Shown here in pieces: positions 25,216 through 32,686 of a stretch of 64,000 nucleotides of DNA. The position numbers and the translations under genes are program-made. Within the stretch, counting starts at the first letter, position 1. Each line of letters begins with the position of its first letter. The notes under the pieces are model-generated. The model did not search any database. It saw nothing but the letters and a program-made list of their open reading frames with translations, and had not been told where the DNA came from. The stretch is taken from contig NZ_LT670846.1 of assembly GCF_900142435.1 (NCBI RefSeq), positions 290,486 through 354,485 on the forward strand, given 5' to 3'. The DNA is from Thermocrinis minervae (lineage in GTDB: Bacteria; Aquificota; Aquificia; Aquificales; Aquificaceae).

Positions 25216-25503
25216 ATGGCCAAGGTGAAGATAAACGGAAAGGTGTTTGACATACCTGTAGGTGTTAGATTTGGTGAGCTACATCATGAGATAGAGAAAG
25301 CTGGGATTGAGTTTGGATGCACCGATGGTCAGTGCGGCGTCTGTGTGTGTACTGTGAAGAAGGGACTTGAGTGTCTAGCTGAGCCTTCTGAAACTGAAGA
25401 GGAGACCTTGTGGCGCATAGGCGAGTACCAGGAGGAGAGAAGGCTCACCTGTCAGCTGGTAATAGAAAAGGAAGGTTGCGAGATAGAGCTAGAGACGGAC
25501 TAA
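25216..25503 (+). CDS. [2Fe-2S] ferredoxin
   Basis: Soluble plant-type/adrenodoxin-like electron carrier of 95 aa. The cluster motif GCTDGQCGVCVCTV gives three ligands, with the fourth cysteine in the RLTCQLVI strand near residue 80. The ending is acidic. It heads a plus-strand run (ferredoxin, radical SAM protein, CDF transporter, pyrC). A role as electron donor to the radical SAM protein 10 bp downstream is attractive but is inference from position. Confidence 0.9.
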   Translation: MAKVKINGKVFDIPVGVRFGELHHEIEKAGIEFGCTDGQCGVCVCTVKKGLECLAEPSETEEETLWRIGEYQEERRLTCQLVIEKEGCEIELETD

Positions 25504-25513
25504 ATTTAAGACT

Positions 25514-26452
25514 ATGATAGGCCTGCAGGCACCTTTTTTTTCTTTGAAAGACTACCTTAAAGGCAAGTACGGGAAGAGAGTGCAGAAGATAACTGTGGCC
25601 TTACCCTTCACATGTCCAAACATAGACGGAACAAAGGCTAGGGGAGGATGTACTTACTGCTTTGCTGGTACAAGGCCTGCTCATCTTGAGCCTCACGTAC
25701 CTTTAAGGACGCAGATAGAGGAAGGTATAAGAAGGGCGAAGAATAGGTACGGTAAAAACATACTCTTCTTTATCTACTATCAGTCTTACTCCAACACTTA
25801 CGGAGATTACGAGTTTTTAAAGAGGGCGTATGACACGGCTTTGGAGTTTGATGAGGTAGTGGGTATAGATGTGGGTACACGGCCAGACTGTGCTCCCGAG
25901 TGGGTCCTAGACCTTCTTGAGAGCTACGCAGACAGGGGATTAGAGGTTTGGGTAGAGTATGGACTTCAGAGTGCAAACTTTAGTACGCTTAGGTTCATAA
26001 ACAGGGCTCACGGAGTGTCTGACTTTGTGGATGCAGTACTCAGGACCAAGAGAAGGAACTTAAAGGTTTGTGCCCATGTAATACTAGGACTTCCCCATGA
26101 GGACGAGGAGGATATGTTGGAGACGGCTAAGCTCATCAGCGCACTGCCCGTGGACGGTGTGAAGATCCATCCCCTTCATGTAATAAAAGGGACCAAGATG
26201 GCTGAACAGTACCTAAAGGGTGAGTTCAGAGTTCTATCACTTGAAGAATACGCAAGGAGAGCGGCAGACTTTATAGAGGTGTTGCCAGAGCATGTGGTGA
26301 TACACAGGCTGACGGGAGAGGTAGAGGAAGACAGGCTCATAGCTCCAGACTACTGTACCTACGCCAGAAAGCATGACGTTATAAAGGCCATAGTGGATGA
26401 ACTCATCTCAAGGAGGTCAAGGCAAGGTTCAAAGAAGCTCTTAAACAGATGA
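25514..26452 (+). CDS. Radical SAM protein of the YhcC (TIGR01212) type
   Basis: A 312-aa radical SAM protein. The SAM-cluster region reads TCPNIDGTKARGGCTYCFAG, the spacing typical of the YhcC/TIGR01212 family rather than a canonical CxxxCxxC. The conserved QSYSNTYGD, GTRPDC, VEYGLQSAN and HVILGLPHE(D) segments follow. The reaction catalysed by this family is not something I can name with certainty. It sits 10 bp after the ferredoxin gene and overlaps the CDF gene by 4 bp, so all three are probably co-expressed. Confidence 0.88.
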   Translation: MIGLQAPFFSLKDYLKGKYGKRVQKITVALPFTCPNIDGTKARGGCTYCFAGTRPAHLEPHVPLRTQIEEGIRRAKNRYGKNILFFIYYQSYSNTYGDYEFLKRAYDTALEFDEVVGIDVGTRPDCAPEWVLDLLESYADRGLEVWVEYGLQSANFSTLRFINRAHGVSDFVDAVLRTKRRNLKVCAHVILGLPHEDEEDMLETAKLISALPVDGVKIHPLHVIKGTKMAEQYLKGEFRVLSLEEYARRAADFIEVLPEHVVIHRLTGEVEEDRLIAPDYCTYARKHDVIKAIVDELISRRSRQGSKKLLNR

Positions 26453-27600
26453 AGAAACATCATTGGGCTTTGATTTCTCTATTGTTAAACCTAATGCAAT
26501 CCCTTTTAAAGGCTGTAGGAGGTTTTTACACAGGTAGCCTTTCCATGCTTGGGGAGGCCATCCACTCCCTGTCTGATTCCTTTGCCTCACTGGTGGCATA
26601 CATCAGCGTGCGCTTTTCTGAGAGAAAGAGTCAAAGGTTTCCCTATGGGCTTTACAAGCTTGAAAACGTAGGTTCGACTGTTATAGGGATCTTTTTGGTA
26701 CTGGCTTCCTACGAAATAATAAAAAGAGCTTTCGAGGAAGAGGTGAAAATAGACAGAAACCACCTACCCTTAGGCATCTCCATAATAGTACTATCTTTGG
26801 CAAGCTCTTTGATACTCTCCCTTTTGGAAAGGAAGGCTGGAAAAGAGCTCAACTCTCCAACGCTCATAGCCGATTCTTATCATACGCTCACAGATGCCCT
26901 AGGATCTTTCCTAGTCCTTATGAGCCTTGTAGGGTCATACCTTGGCTACAGCCTAGACAGGTACTTTGCTGTAGGAGTTTCCTTGCTCATACTCTACACA
27001 GCCATAGGAATCTTCAAAAGGGAACTGTCTGTACTTCTGGACGTTTCCGTGGACGAGGAGATATTAGAGCAGATGAGGCAAACTATCCTTGAATTTGAGG
27101 AAGTTAAAGAGATAAAGTCTTTGTTTGTCAGGTCATCGGGGGGTAGGCTCTTCGCAGACATAACCATCACCATAACAGGCAACGATGCCGTAAGCATACA
27201 TAAAAGAGTAGACCAGATAGAGATGGCCTTAAAGCAGAAGTTTCCCAACCTTGAGGCTGTCTTCATACATTACGAACCTATAGTAGAGCAAAAGGTAGCT
27301 GTACTTTTGGATGCGAGCGGTAACGTAAGCAAGACCTTCGCAGAGGCTAAGGAGATCCTCTTCCTGGGCGATTCAATCGAGAAGGTAAAGAAGGTTAAAA
27401 ACCTCTCTGAGTTCCAAATAGCCAAGATAATACAAAAAGAAAAAGCCTCTACTGTGATATGCGGACAACATCCAGAGTGTAATATGGCAAAGGCAGTTCT
27501 AAGCCATGAGGGTATATTTGTGTGGGAGACAGACAAGAAAAACCCCTACGAAGCTGTTTCAGAGGTTTTAAAGTATAAGGAAAACGTAAACTCTGGTTAA
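26449..27600 (+). CDS. Cation diffusion facilitator fused to a NifX/NafY-type domain
   Basis: Inner-membrane metal/proton antiporter of 383 aa. Residues 1-205 form the transport domain with six hydrophobic segments and both metal-site HxxxD motifs (HSLSDSF in TM2, HTLTDAL in TM5). A cytoplasmic CDF dimerisation domain covers about 206-285. Unusually, an extra C-terminal domain of about 95 residues follows (KVAVLLDASGNVSKTFAEAK, then STVICGQHPECNMAKAVLSH). It resembles the dinitrogenase Fe-Mo-cofactor binding fold, with Cys and His that could sense metal. It overlaps the radical SAM gene by 4 bp. Confidence 0.88.
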   Translation: MKKHHWALISLLLNLMQSLLKAVGGFYTGSLSMLGEAIHSLSDSFASLVAYISVRFSERKSQRFPYGLYKLENVGSTVIGIFLVLASYEIIKRAFEEEVKIDRNHLPLGISIIVLSLASSLILSLLERKAGKELNSPTLIADSYHTLTDALGSFLVLMSLVGSYLGYSLDRYFAVGVSLLILYTAIGIFKRELSVLLDVSVDEEILEQMRQTILEFEEVKEIKSLFVRSSGGRLFADITITITGNDAVSIHKRVDQIEMALKQKFPNLEAVFIHYEPIVEQKVAVLLDASGNVSKTFAEAKEILFLGDSIEKVKKVKNLSEFQIAKIIQKEKASTVICGQHPECNMAKAVLSHEGIFVWETDKKNPYEAVSEVLKYKENVNSG

Positions 27601-27602
27601 CC

Positions 27603-28883
27603 ATGAGTAAGATACTCATAAAGAATGCTAGGATAGTAGATCCTTCCCAAAGCCTTGATGTTGTTGGAGACCTTCTCATAGAGAAGGGAAGGATAAAGGA
27701 GATAGGGCAGAACCTTATAGAGTTTGAAGCTCAGATAGTGGACGCAAGGGGGCTCATCCTTTGTCCTGGTTTCGTAGACCTGCACGTACACGCCAGGGAC
27801 CCAGGCCAGACTTACAAGGAGGATATACGTACGGTAAGCATGTGTGCGGTTGCTGGTGGTTTTACCACCATAGTGTGTATGCCCAACACAAACCCACCCA
27901 TAGACAGTCCAGAAGTGGTCAACTATGTGATCTGTGAATCCCAGAAGGTAGGTCTGTGCAGGATACTTCCAGCAGGTGCCATCACCAAGGGAAGAAAAGG
28001 GAAGGATCTAACAGACTTTTACGCTCTAAAGAAGGCTGGCTGTGTGGCACTAACAGACGATGGAAGTCCTCTTATGGACTCAAGGCTCATGGAGATTACC
28101 CTAAAGCTCTCAAGAGACTTAGGTCTTCTAGTGATGAATCACTGTGAGGATGACAGGTTAGCCTATGGCCATATAGACGAAGGTTACGTAAGCTCCCTTC
28201 TAGGTATTGCCTCAAGGCCAGCATCCGCGGAGGATGTGCTAGTGGCCAGAGATTGCATCCTCTCATACAGGACAGGCGGAAGGCTCCACGTACAGCATAT
28301 ATCCTCAAGTTTAAGCCTTGATATAGTGAGGTTCTTCAAAGAAAAGGGAGCTCCTGTCTCGTGCGAAGTAAACCCTTACCACCTTACCCTTACCCAAGAG
28401 GAGCTTTTGAAGAGTGGCTCCAACGCCAAAGTAAACCCGCCTCTCAGAACAGAAGAAGACAGAAGAGCTCTTATTGAAGCTCTTAAGGATGGGACCATAG
28501 ACTGTGTGGCCACGGACCATGCACCCCACGCAAGCTGGGAAAAGGGACTTATAGAGAAAGCCATGCCAGGCATGATAGGCCTACAGCTAGCTCTTCCTAT
28601 GATGCTCAAACTCGTTGATGAAGGACACATAAGCCTCAGCAAAATGGTAGAGCTTATGTCTTATAAGCCTGCTCAGCTTATAGGTTTGGGATGTGGAACT
28701 CTAAAGCCTGGTGCCGTAGCCGATGTGATACTATTTGATCCAAAGAAGGAATGGGTACTTTCGGAGGAAACAAACCTTTCCAAGTCAAGGAATACACCAC
28801 TGTGGGGAAAGGTACTAAAGGGAAAGGTAATGCTCACCATCCTTCAGGGAAAGGTGGTTTACAAAGATACTGATACGTCCTAA
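27603..28883 (+). CDS. pyrC: Dihydroorotase
   Basis: Zinc amidohydrolase of pyrimidine synthesis, type I (426 aa). The metal-binding motif DLHVHARDPGQTYKED follows the GFVD strand. Other metal ligands lie in MNHCEDD, VQHISS and ATDHAPH. Full conservation of these suggests an active enzyme rather than the inactive subunit found with ATCase in some bacteria. It starts 2 bp after the CDF stop and is followed after 10 bp by the KaiC-like gene. Confidence 0.96.
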   Translation: MSKILIKNARIVDPSQSLDVVGDLLIEKGRIKEIGQNLIEFEAQIVDARGLILCPGFVDLHVHARDPGQTYKEDIRTVSMCAVAGGFTTIVCMPNTNPPIDSPEVVNYVICESQKVGLCRILPAGAITKGRKGKDLTDFYALKKAGCVALTDDGSPLMDSRLMEITLKLSRDLGLLVMNHCEDDRLAYGHIDEGYVSSLLGIASRPASAEDVLVARDCILSYRTGGRLHVQHISSSLSLDIVRFFKEKGAPVSCEVNPYHLTLTQEELLKSGSNAKVNPPLRTEEDRRALIEALKDGTIDCVATDHAPHASWEKGLIEKAMPGMIGLQLALPMMLKLVDEGHISLSKMVELMSYKPAQLIGLGCGTLKPGAVADVILFDPKKEWVLSEETNLSKSRNTPLWGKVLKGKVMLTILQGKVVYKDTDTS

Positions 28884-28886
28884 AAT
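28881..28886 (+). promoter_or_regulatory. -10 box of the KaiC-like gene (leaderless type)
   Basis: TAAAAT overlapping the pyrC stop codon, 7 nt before the ATG at 28894. No Shine-Dalgarno sequence lies in the 10-bp gap. The geometry equals that at several other genes here. Confidence 0.4.
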
Positions 28887-28893
28887 TTGATGT

Positions 28894-29796
28894 ATGGAGC
28901 ATAGAGAAAAGCATTACAAGGAGGAGCTGGAGGAAGGACAGCACGAAAAGCCAGAACCTGATCTGTCCGCTGTTTACACAGGTTCCGAAGCGCTTAAGAA
29001 AGCTCCCGAGATATACGGGGTACCCACGGGTGTAGAAGGGTTGGATGACCTTTTCTTCATAGTCAAGGAAGAAAACGGAAAGCTGGTCAAGAAGTCTCTG
29101 AACGGTATACCAGCCTACTCGGTTCTAAACATAACGGGGGTTTCCGACACTGGAAAGTCTCTCATGGTAGAACAGTTCTCTGTCTACCAGGCCAGTAGGG
29201 GACAGAAGGTGGCCTTCATCACCGTAGAGTCTCCCGCCAACTTCGTAGTAGCCTCCCTGAAGTTGAGAGCCAGTGCCATGGGCTTGAAGTTTGAAGACTT
29301 CCAGGACAACATAATACTCATAGACGCTGCTTCTTCAACAAGGCTTAGGGAAAACGTCCCGGATCTGCTTGCCACTTTAGCCTATGTGATAAAGAACTAC
29401 CATGTTAGGTTCACAGTTATAGACTCAGTGACAGGCCTCTTCGAAAACAAGGAGATGATGGCAAGAGCCATAGTGAGAAGACTGTTCAACTTCATGAAGA
29501 AGTGGTACCAAACGGCCCTGTTTGTATCCCAAAAGAGAAGTGGACACGAGGAGCTCACAGCGGAGGCTGCAGGTGGTTACGCAGTAGGCCACATAGTAGA
29601 CGGAACCATGGTTTTGGCTAAGGAGCTAGTGGATTCACCTTACAAGGCAAAGCTTTACAAGAAGAGCGTAGGAGACATAGTTAGGCTCTTCAGGATAGAC
29701 GGCTGTAGAATGTCGGGCCACGACACAAGGACACACTTCCTAGAAATTACAGAAACAGGTCTAGTTAGGATAAAAGAACCTATAGGGGGTAGTTAA
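28894..29796 (+). CDS. KaiC/RadA-like RecA-superfamily ATPase, thermophile family
   Basis: Single-domain RecA-fold ATPase of 300 aa. Walker A is GVSDTGKS (residues 82-89), and Walker B lies in VRFTVIDSVTGLF. An acidic N-terminal extension of about 40 residues precedes the fold. From memory it fits the KaiC-domain family of thermophilic archaea and bacteria (AF_0795 type). It is followed after 1 bp by a protein of the family regularly found beside these ATPases. The pair is thought to act in signalling, but the target is unknown. It is not the DNA-repair RadA, as no zinc finger or Lon-like domain is present. Confidence 0.82.
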   Translation: MEHREKHYKEELEEGQHEKPEPDLSAVYTGSEALKKAPEIYGVPTGVEGLDDLFFIVKEENGKLVKKSLNGIPAYSVLNITGVSDTGKSLMVEQFSVYQASRGQKVAFITVESPANFVVASLKLRASAMGLKFEDFQDNIILIDAASSTRLRENVPDLLATLAYVIKNYHVRFTVIDSVTGLFENKEMMARAIVRRLFNFMKKWYQTALFVSQKRSGHEELTAEAAGGYAVGHIVDGTMVLAKELVDSPYKAKLYKKSVGDIVRLFRIDGCRMSGHDTRTHFLEITETGLVRIKEPIGGS

Positions 29797-29797
29797 C

Positions 29798-30457
29798 ATG
29801 GTGGTCGTGCTTAGTGGCTTACCAAGCGAGATGGATCAAAAGGAACTGGAGCACTTAGCAAGCAGAGTCTTTTTCAAAGCCATTGACCTGCTCGGTGGCC
29901 TCAACAAGCTTACCGAGTACAGGACGCTTACATGGTTACCTAGCCTAGCAAGGGCTGCCTATGTGGTAGTTCTAAAGGATGAATACCTAAAGTCGGAAGA
30001 GGAGATAGCCCAGAAGGTAGGTCTTACTAAGAACACAGTGAGGAACATACTAAGGGCAGACCCAACGGCAGCGCTGGAAAAGCTAAAAAGGCTTGAAGAG
30101 CTTGTAGGTGAGGAAAAGAAAGAACTCAAGGTACATACGGCAGGTGGTATAGCAAAGCTTGCCTACAAGATGGTTAAAGAGGGTGGTGATGCAGAGACGC
30201 TCATACACTACTGCGAAAGAGTGGCCGAGGACATAGTGAAGACCCTTGACATACCCTGGGCTTATGTAGTACTCAAGCACTCCAAAGGTACCAAATATCC
30301 CATCCAAGATCCATCGATCCTTTCGGAAAAGTTAAAAGACATAAAGATAAAAGGAATAGACGCTCAGGAGATCATCCAAAAGCTTCATTATCCCATAAGG
30401 AACCCAGCCCAGCTCCTGCATGAGATAAAGCTAGCCCTTAGTGAATACACTCAGTAG
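29798..30457 (+). CDS. Partner protein of the KaiC-like ATPase (near-KaiC domain, HTH)
   Basis: A 219-aa soluble protein. Residues about 18-100 look like the probable regulatory domain that neighbours KaiC-like ATPases, including an HTH-like segment SEEEIAQKVGLTKNTVRNIL. The rest is helical (GGIAKLAYKMVKEG, then HYCERVAEDIVKTLDIPWAYVV) and unassigned. The ATG follows the ATPase stop by one base, so the two are coupled. DNA binding under control of the ATPase is a reasonable inference. Its last 20 bp overlap the 3' end of the next gene on the minus strand. Confidence 0.78.
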   Translation: MVVVLSGLPSEMDQKELEHLASRVFFKAIDLLGGLNKLTEYRTLTWLPSLARAAYVVVLKDEYLKSEEEIAQKVGLTKNTVRNILRADPTAALEKLKRLEELVGEEKKELKVHTAGGIAKLAYKMVKEGGDAETLIHYCERVAEDIVKTLDIPWAYVVLKHSKGTKYPIQDPSILSEKLKDIKIKGIDAQEIIQKLHYPIRNPAQLLHEIKLALSEYTQ

Positions 30458-31415
30458 GAGCTTCAAAACTAGGGATAAGGTAGCCGGCCATCACGGAAAG
30501 ATAAAAGAGGAAAGAGTAGGAAAGTAAAAATACCCGTCCCTCCCTCTCTGGGAAGATGTCCTTGAGGGTGGGCACCCTTTGTCTTCCCATCAGGGGTGCG
30601 TACTTCTTCCACCAAAGTAAGAAGGGCATGATATGGTACACGGCGCCGGCGCTAAGCAGAAGAAGAAAACCATACAGAAGCCCATCGTGGTGAATGGCAG
30701 CAAAGGTAAAGTCTTTACTGCTTGCACTAAGAATTCCAAAGCTTAGGAAGGTGAAAAGCAGGAAGAGAGAAAGGATAAGGTACTCCACTGACAGATCAAG
30801 ACCTTTGAGGGGACTCTTCCTCTGGTGGAGGCTATCGTAAAGGTTGAAGGCCAACACAAAGAGGGAAGCTATCAGAAAGAGTCCGAAGGTGGCCACATAC
30901 TTAAAGTAACCTGTATACCAGCCATACAAGAAGGGCAGGAGGGATAGATTTAGCAAGAGAAGGTTTAGCTTTAATAGCTTTGGATGCTTTATCTCCTCCA
31001 CCTGGAGCATGGGCACGAAGATGTAATAAGCACCCACTATGGTGTTAAGCAAGCTTCCTACACTTACCGTATGTACCACCAAGAGTCTGGGAAGGCCCAA
31101 AAGGAAGAAGACGCTGGCCAGCAGTTGGTAAAGACTTCCCAGGATAAAGTAGAGTGCTATGGCGCTTGGTCTTGAGGTGTTTACAAGCAGGAAGAGCACG
31201 AAAGAGAGGTTCATAAGAAGGTACATGTAGATGTCTACAGTCCAGTATGCGAAAAAATGTACGAGGTTTACAAGGAAGAGTATGCTGTACACGTATGAAA
31301 GAAACTCCCACCTTATCCTTGTGCCTTGGACTGTTGGGTACATCTGGAAGAGTGTTCCAGCAACCAAGGAAGGGTAGACGAGGAAAACAAGAAAACCCAC
31401 GTAGTCCTTGCCCAA
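30438..31415 (-). CDS. Polytopic membrane protein with haem-oxidase-like histidines
   Basis: About 325 aa from a TTG start, with nine or ten hydrophobic segments. No better start was found upstream, so the N-terminus is uncertain. Histidines occur inside or at the edges of segments: LVVHTVSVGSLLN, AAIHHDGLLYGFLLL and GAVYHIMPFLLWW. This recalls heme-copper oxidase subunit I or NnrS-type proteins, but I cannot make a firm assignment. It is the last gene of a minus-strand run with a cytochrome c'-like and a DUF2249-type protein. A role in nitrogen-oxide or haem metabolism is inference. Confidence 0.7.
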   Translation of the reverse strand: MGKDYVGFLVFLVYPSLVAGTLFQMYPTVQGTRIRWEFLSYVYSILFLVNLVHFFAYWTVDIYMYLLMNLSFVLFLLVNTSRPSAIALYFILGSLYQLLASVFFLLGLPRLLVVHTVSVGSLLNTIVGAYYIFVPMLQVEEIKHPKLLKLNLLLLNLSLLPFLYGWYTGYFKYVATFGLFLIASLFVLAFNLYDSLHQRKSPLKGLDLSVEYLILSLFLLFTFLSFGILSASSKDFTFAAIHHDGLLYGFLLLLSAGAVYHIMPFLLWWKKYAPLMGRQRVPTLKDIFPEREGRVFLLSYSFLFYLSVMAGYLIPSFEAPTECIH

Positions 31416-31467
31416 GAGCTTGAGAAGGATATATAGAAGGGTGTTGTCTTGGAGAAGCTTGCAGGCC

Positions 31468-31926
31468 TTATAATCCTTGGAGTTTTCTTATCTCTTCCAG
31501 CATGGCTTGAAACTTTTCATCGGAGAGTTTTCTTATCTTTTTGGCCTGCCCCAATGTAACCGTGTGGGGTAGTATCTTACGCAGGAGGGGATTCTTCAAG
31601 GGTGTAAAGCCGTACCTTATGAGTATCTCCAGGGCCTGAGGGTACCTCTTTAGGAGCTGTCCTACGTTGGTGTTTTCATCTATGGTAAACTTCTCTGGTT
31701 CCTTTTCTTTAACCTCTTGGCCAGATCTCCATATTTTCAGTAGATATCCATCTTGCGTTTGAATAAGCTCGTAGTCAAAGCCAAGCTCTTTGAGCCTTGG
31801 TAGGAGATGGGTAAAGGGTCTTGAGCCTAAAACTTCCAGAACCTCACCCTCCTTTAGGCTCTCTAAAGCCTGAGCTATCTTGATCATAGGCTGGGGAGGC
31901 TCAAGGCCCCTGACGTCAAGCTTCAT
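31468..31926 (-). CDS. DUF2249 / DUF1858-type two-domain protein
   Basis: A 152-aa soluble protein from the ATG at 31926. A TTG at 31989 would add a His-rich leader and overlap the previous gene, and I cannot exclude it. Residues 1-70 look like the TusA-like DUF2249 domain (LDVRGLEPPQPMIKIAQALE) without a clear catalytic cysteine. Residues 80-145 resemble DUF1858 (NTNVGQLLKRYPQALEILIR, then HTVTLGQAKKI). This pair of domains is known from proteins near nitric-oxide and Fe-S repair genes. It lies between the cytochrome c'-like gene and the membrane protein. Confidence 0.75.
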   Translation of the reverse strand: MKLDVRGLEPPQPMIKIAQALESLKEGEVLEVLGSRPFTHLLPRLKELGFDYELIQTQDGYLLKIWRSGQEVKEKEPEKFTIDENTNVGQLLKRYPQALEILIRYGFTPLKNPLLRKILPHTVTLGQAKKIRKLSDEKFQAMLEEIRKLQGL

Positions 31927-31975
31927 GGTCTTATGTTCACCATGTCTATGCTCGTATGGGGGTCTATCACATCTT

Positions 31976-32386
31976 TCAGTGCTTACCAAAGTCTCTGAAC
32001 ATCTGATGACATGCCATACACCCCCTTACCATCTTCATATACTCTTCGTAAGCTTCTTCTCTTCTGCCCTCCCTTATAAACTTAACCAACCTCTCTGCGC
32101 TACCGTGTACTTGCTCTTCAAAGGTAGGCATAGCCTTTATAAACTCCTCTCTTCTTGAGGGGTCTATGTACCTGATTGGACCGCCCTTCGGCATAGGATG
32201 GTGCACTATCTGCTGAGCACCGCTAATTATAAGGTAGTCGTTGTTAAACAGAAAACCCTGGAGTATGCTTATGGTTGCCTGGTTTACAAGCTGCATCACC
32301 TGTCTGAAGGTCATGTCCGACTCTTGGGTATGCTCTACAGCTCCTGCCAGGCTAACAGCCGCAAGAAACACCCAAAACCTTCTCAT
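31976..32386 (-). CDS. Exported cytochrome c'-like protein
   Basis: A 136-aa periplasmic haem protein. The ATG at 32386 follows AGGAGGG by 6 nt and opens a signal peptide (MRRFWVFLAAVSLAGA). The body is helical, and a single haem site CMACH lies near the C-terminus (MVRGCMACHQMFRDFG), the placement seen in four-helix cytochromes c' and c-556. The c' family binds NO. Its Shine-Dalgarno sequence is embedded in the end of the upstream small gene, indicating coupling. Electron transfer or NO binding are both possible. Confidence 0.82.
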   Translation of the reverse strand: MRRFWVFLAAVSLAGAVEHTQESDMTFRQVMQLVNQATISILQGFLFNNDYLIISGAQQIVHHPMPKGGPIRYIDPSRREEFIKAMPTFEEQVHGSAERLVKFIREGRREEAYEEYMKMVRGCMACHQMFRDFGKH

Positions 32387-32388
32387 CT

Positions 32389-32613
32389 TTACCCTCCTAT
32401 ATTGTTTATGAGCACCTTCCAGTAGGTTCCGCCCCACTCTTCGTAACGCCACCCTACGGAAATGGGAAATAAAGGCAGTGGGTCGTGATTGTTGACTATG
32501 TTAAAACTCTTACACATGAGTGCATCACCCATCGGCATAAAGCCAAAAAGCTCTCCCTTCTTAACTCCGAAGAAACACCTTCCGCTGATCTTACCAAACA
32601 AAGTATTCTTCAT
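32389..32613 (-). CDS. Small 74-aa protein of unknown function
   Basis: Not a recognised family. It starts at an ATG at 32613 and stops 2 bp before the cytochrome c'-like start. Its last codons (GGA GGG) double as the ribosome site of that gene, which argues that it is translated. The sequence is mixed, with motifs such as KKGELFGFMPMGDALMC and VGWRYEEWGGTYWK and two cysteines, and has no signal peptide. It is the first gene of the minus-strand run and lies beside a Crp/Fnr-like palindrome. Confidence 0.55.
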   Translation of the reverse strand: MKNTLFGKISGRCFFGVKKGELFGFMPMGDALMCKSFNIVNNHDPLPLFPISVGWRYEEWGGTYWKVLINNIGG

Positions 32614-32627
32614 ACCTGAGTTAGTAA

Positions 32628-32641
32628 ATGATTACTATCAT
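32628..32641. promoter_or_regulatory. Possible Crp/Fnr-type site in a divergent promoter region
   Basis: ATGAT-TACT-ATCAT, a perfect inverted repeat with a 4-bp centre. It matches the TTGAT-N4-ATCAA layout of Fnr-type regulators except for the outer base. It lies between the divergent starts of the small gene (32613) and the TolC gene (32687). A TATAAT at 32671-32676 could be the -10 for the plus-strand genes. Confidence 0.45.
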
Positions 32642-32686
32642 ACTGTTAATCTACCGTTAAACTATGTCTTTATAATTTCCTACTCA

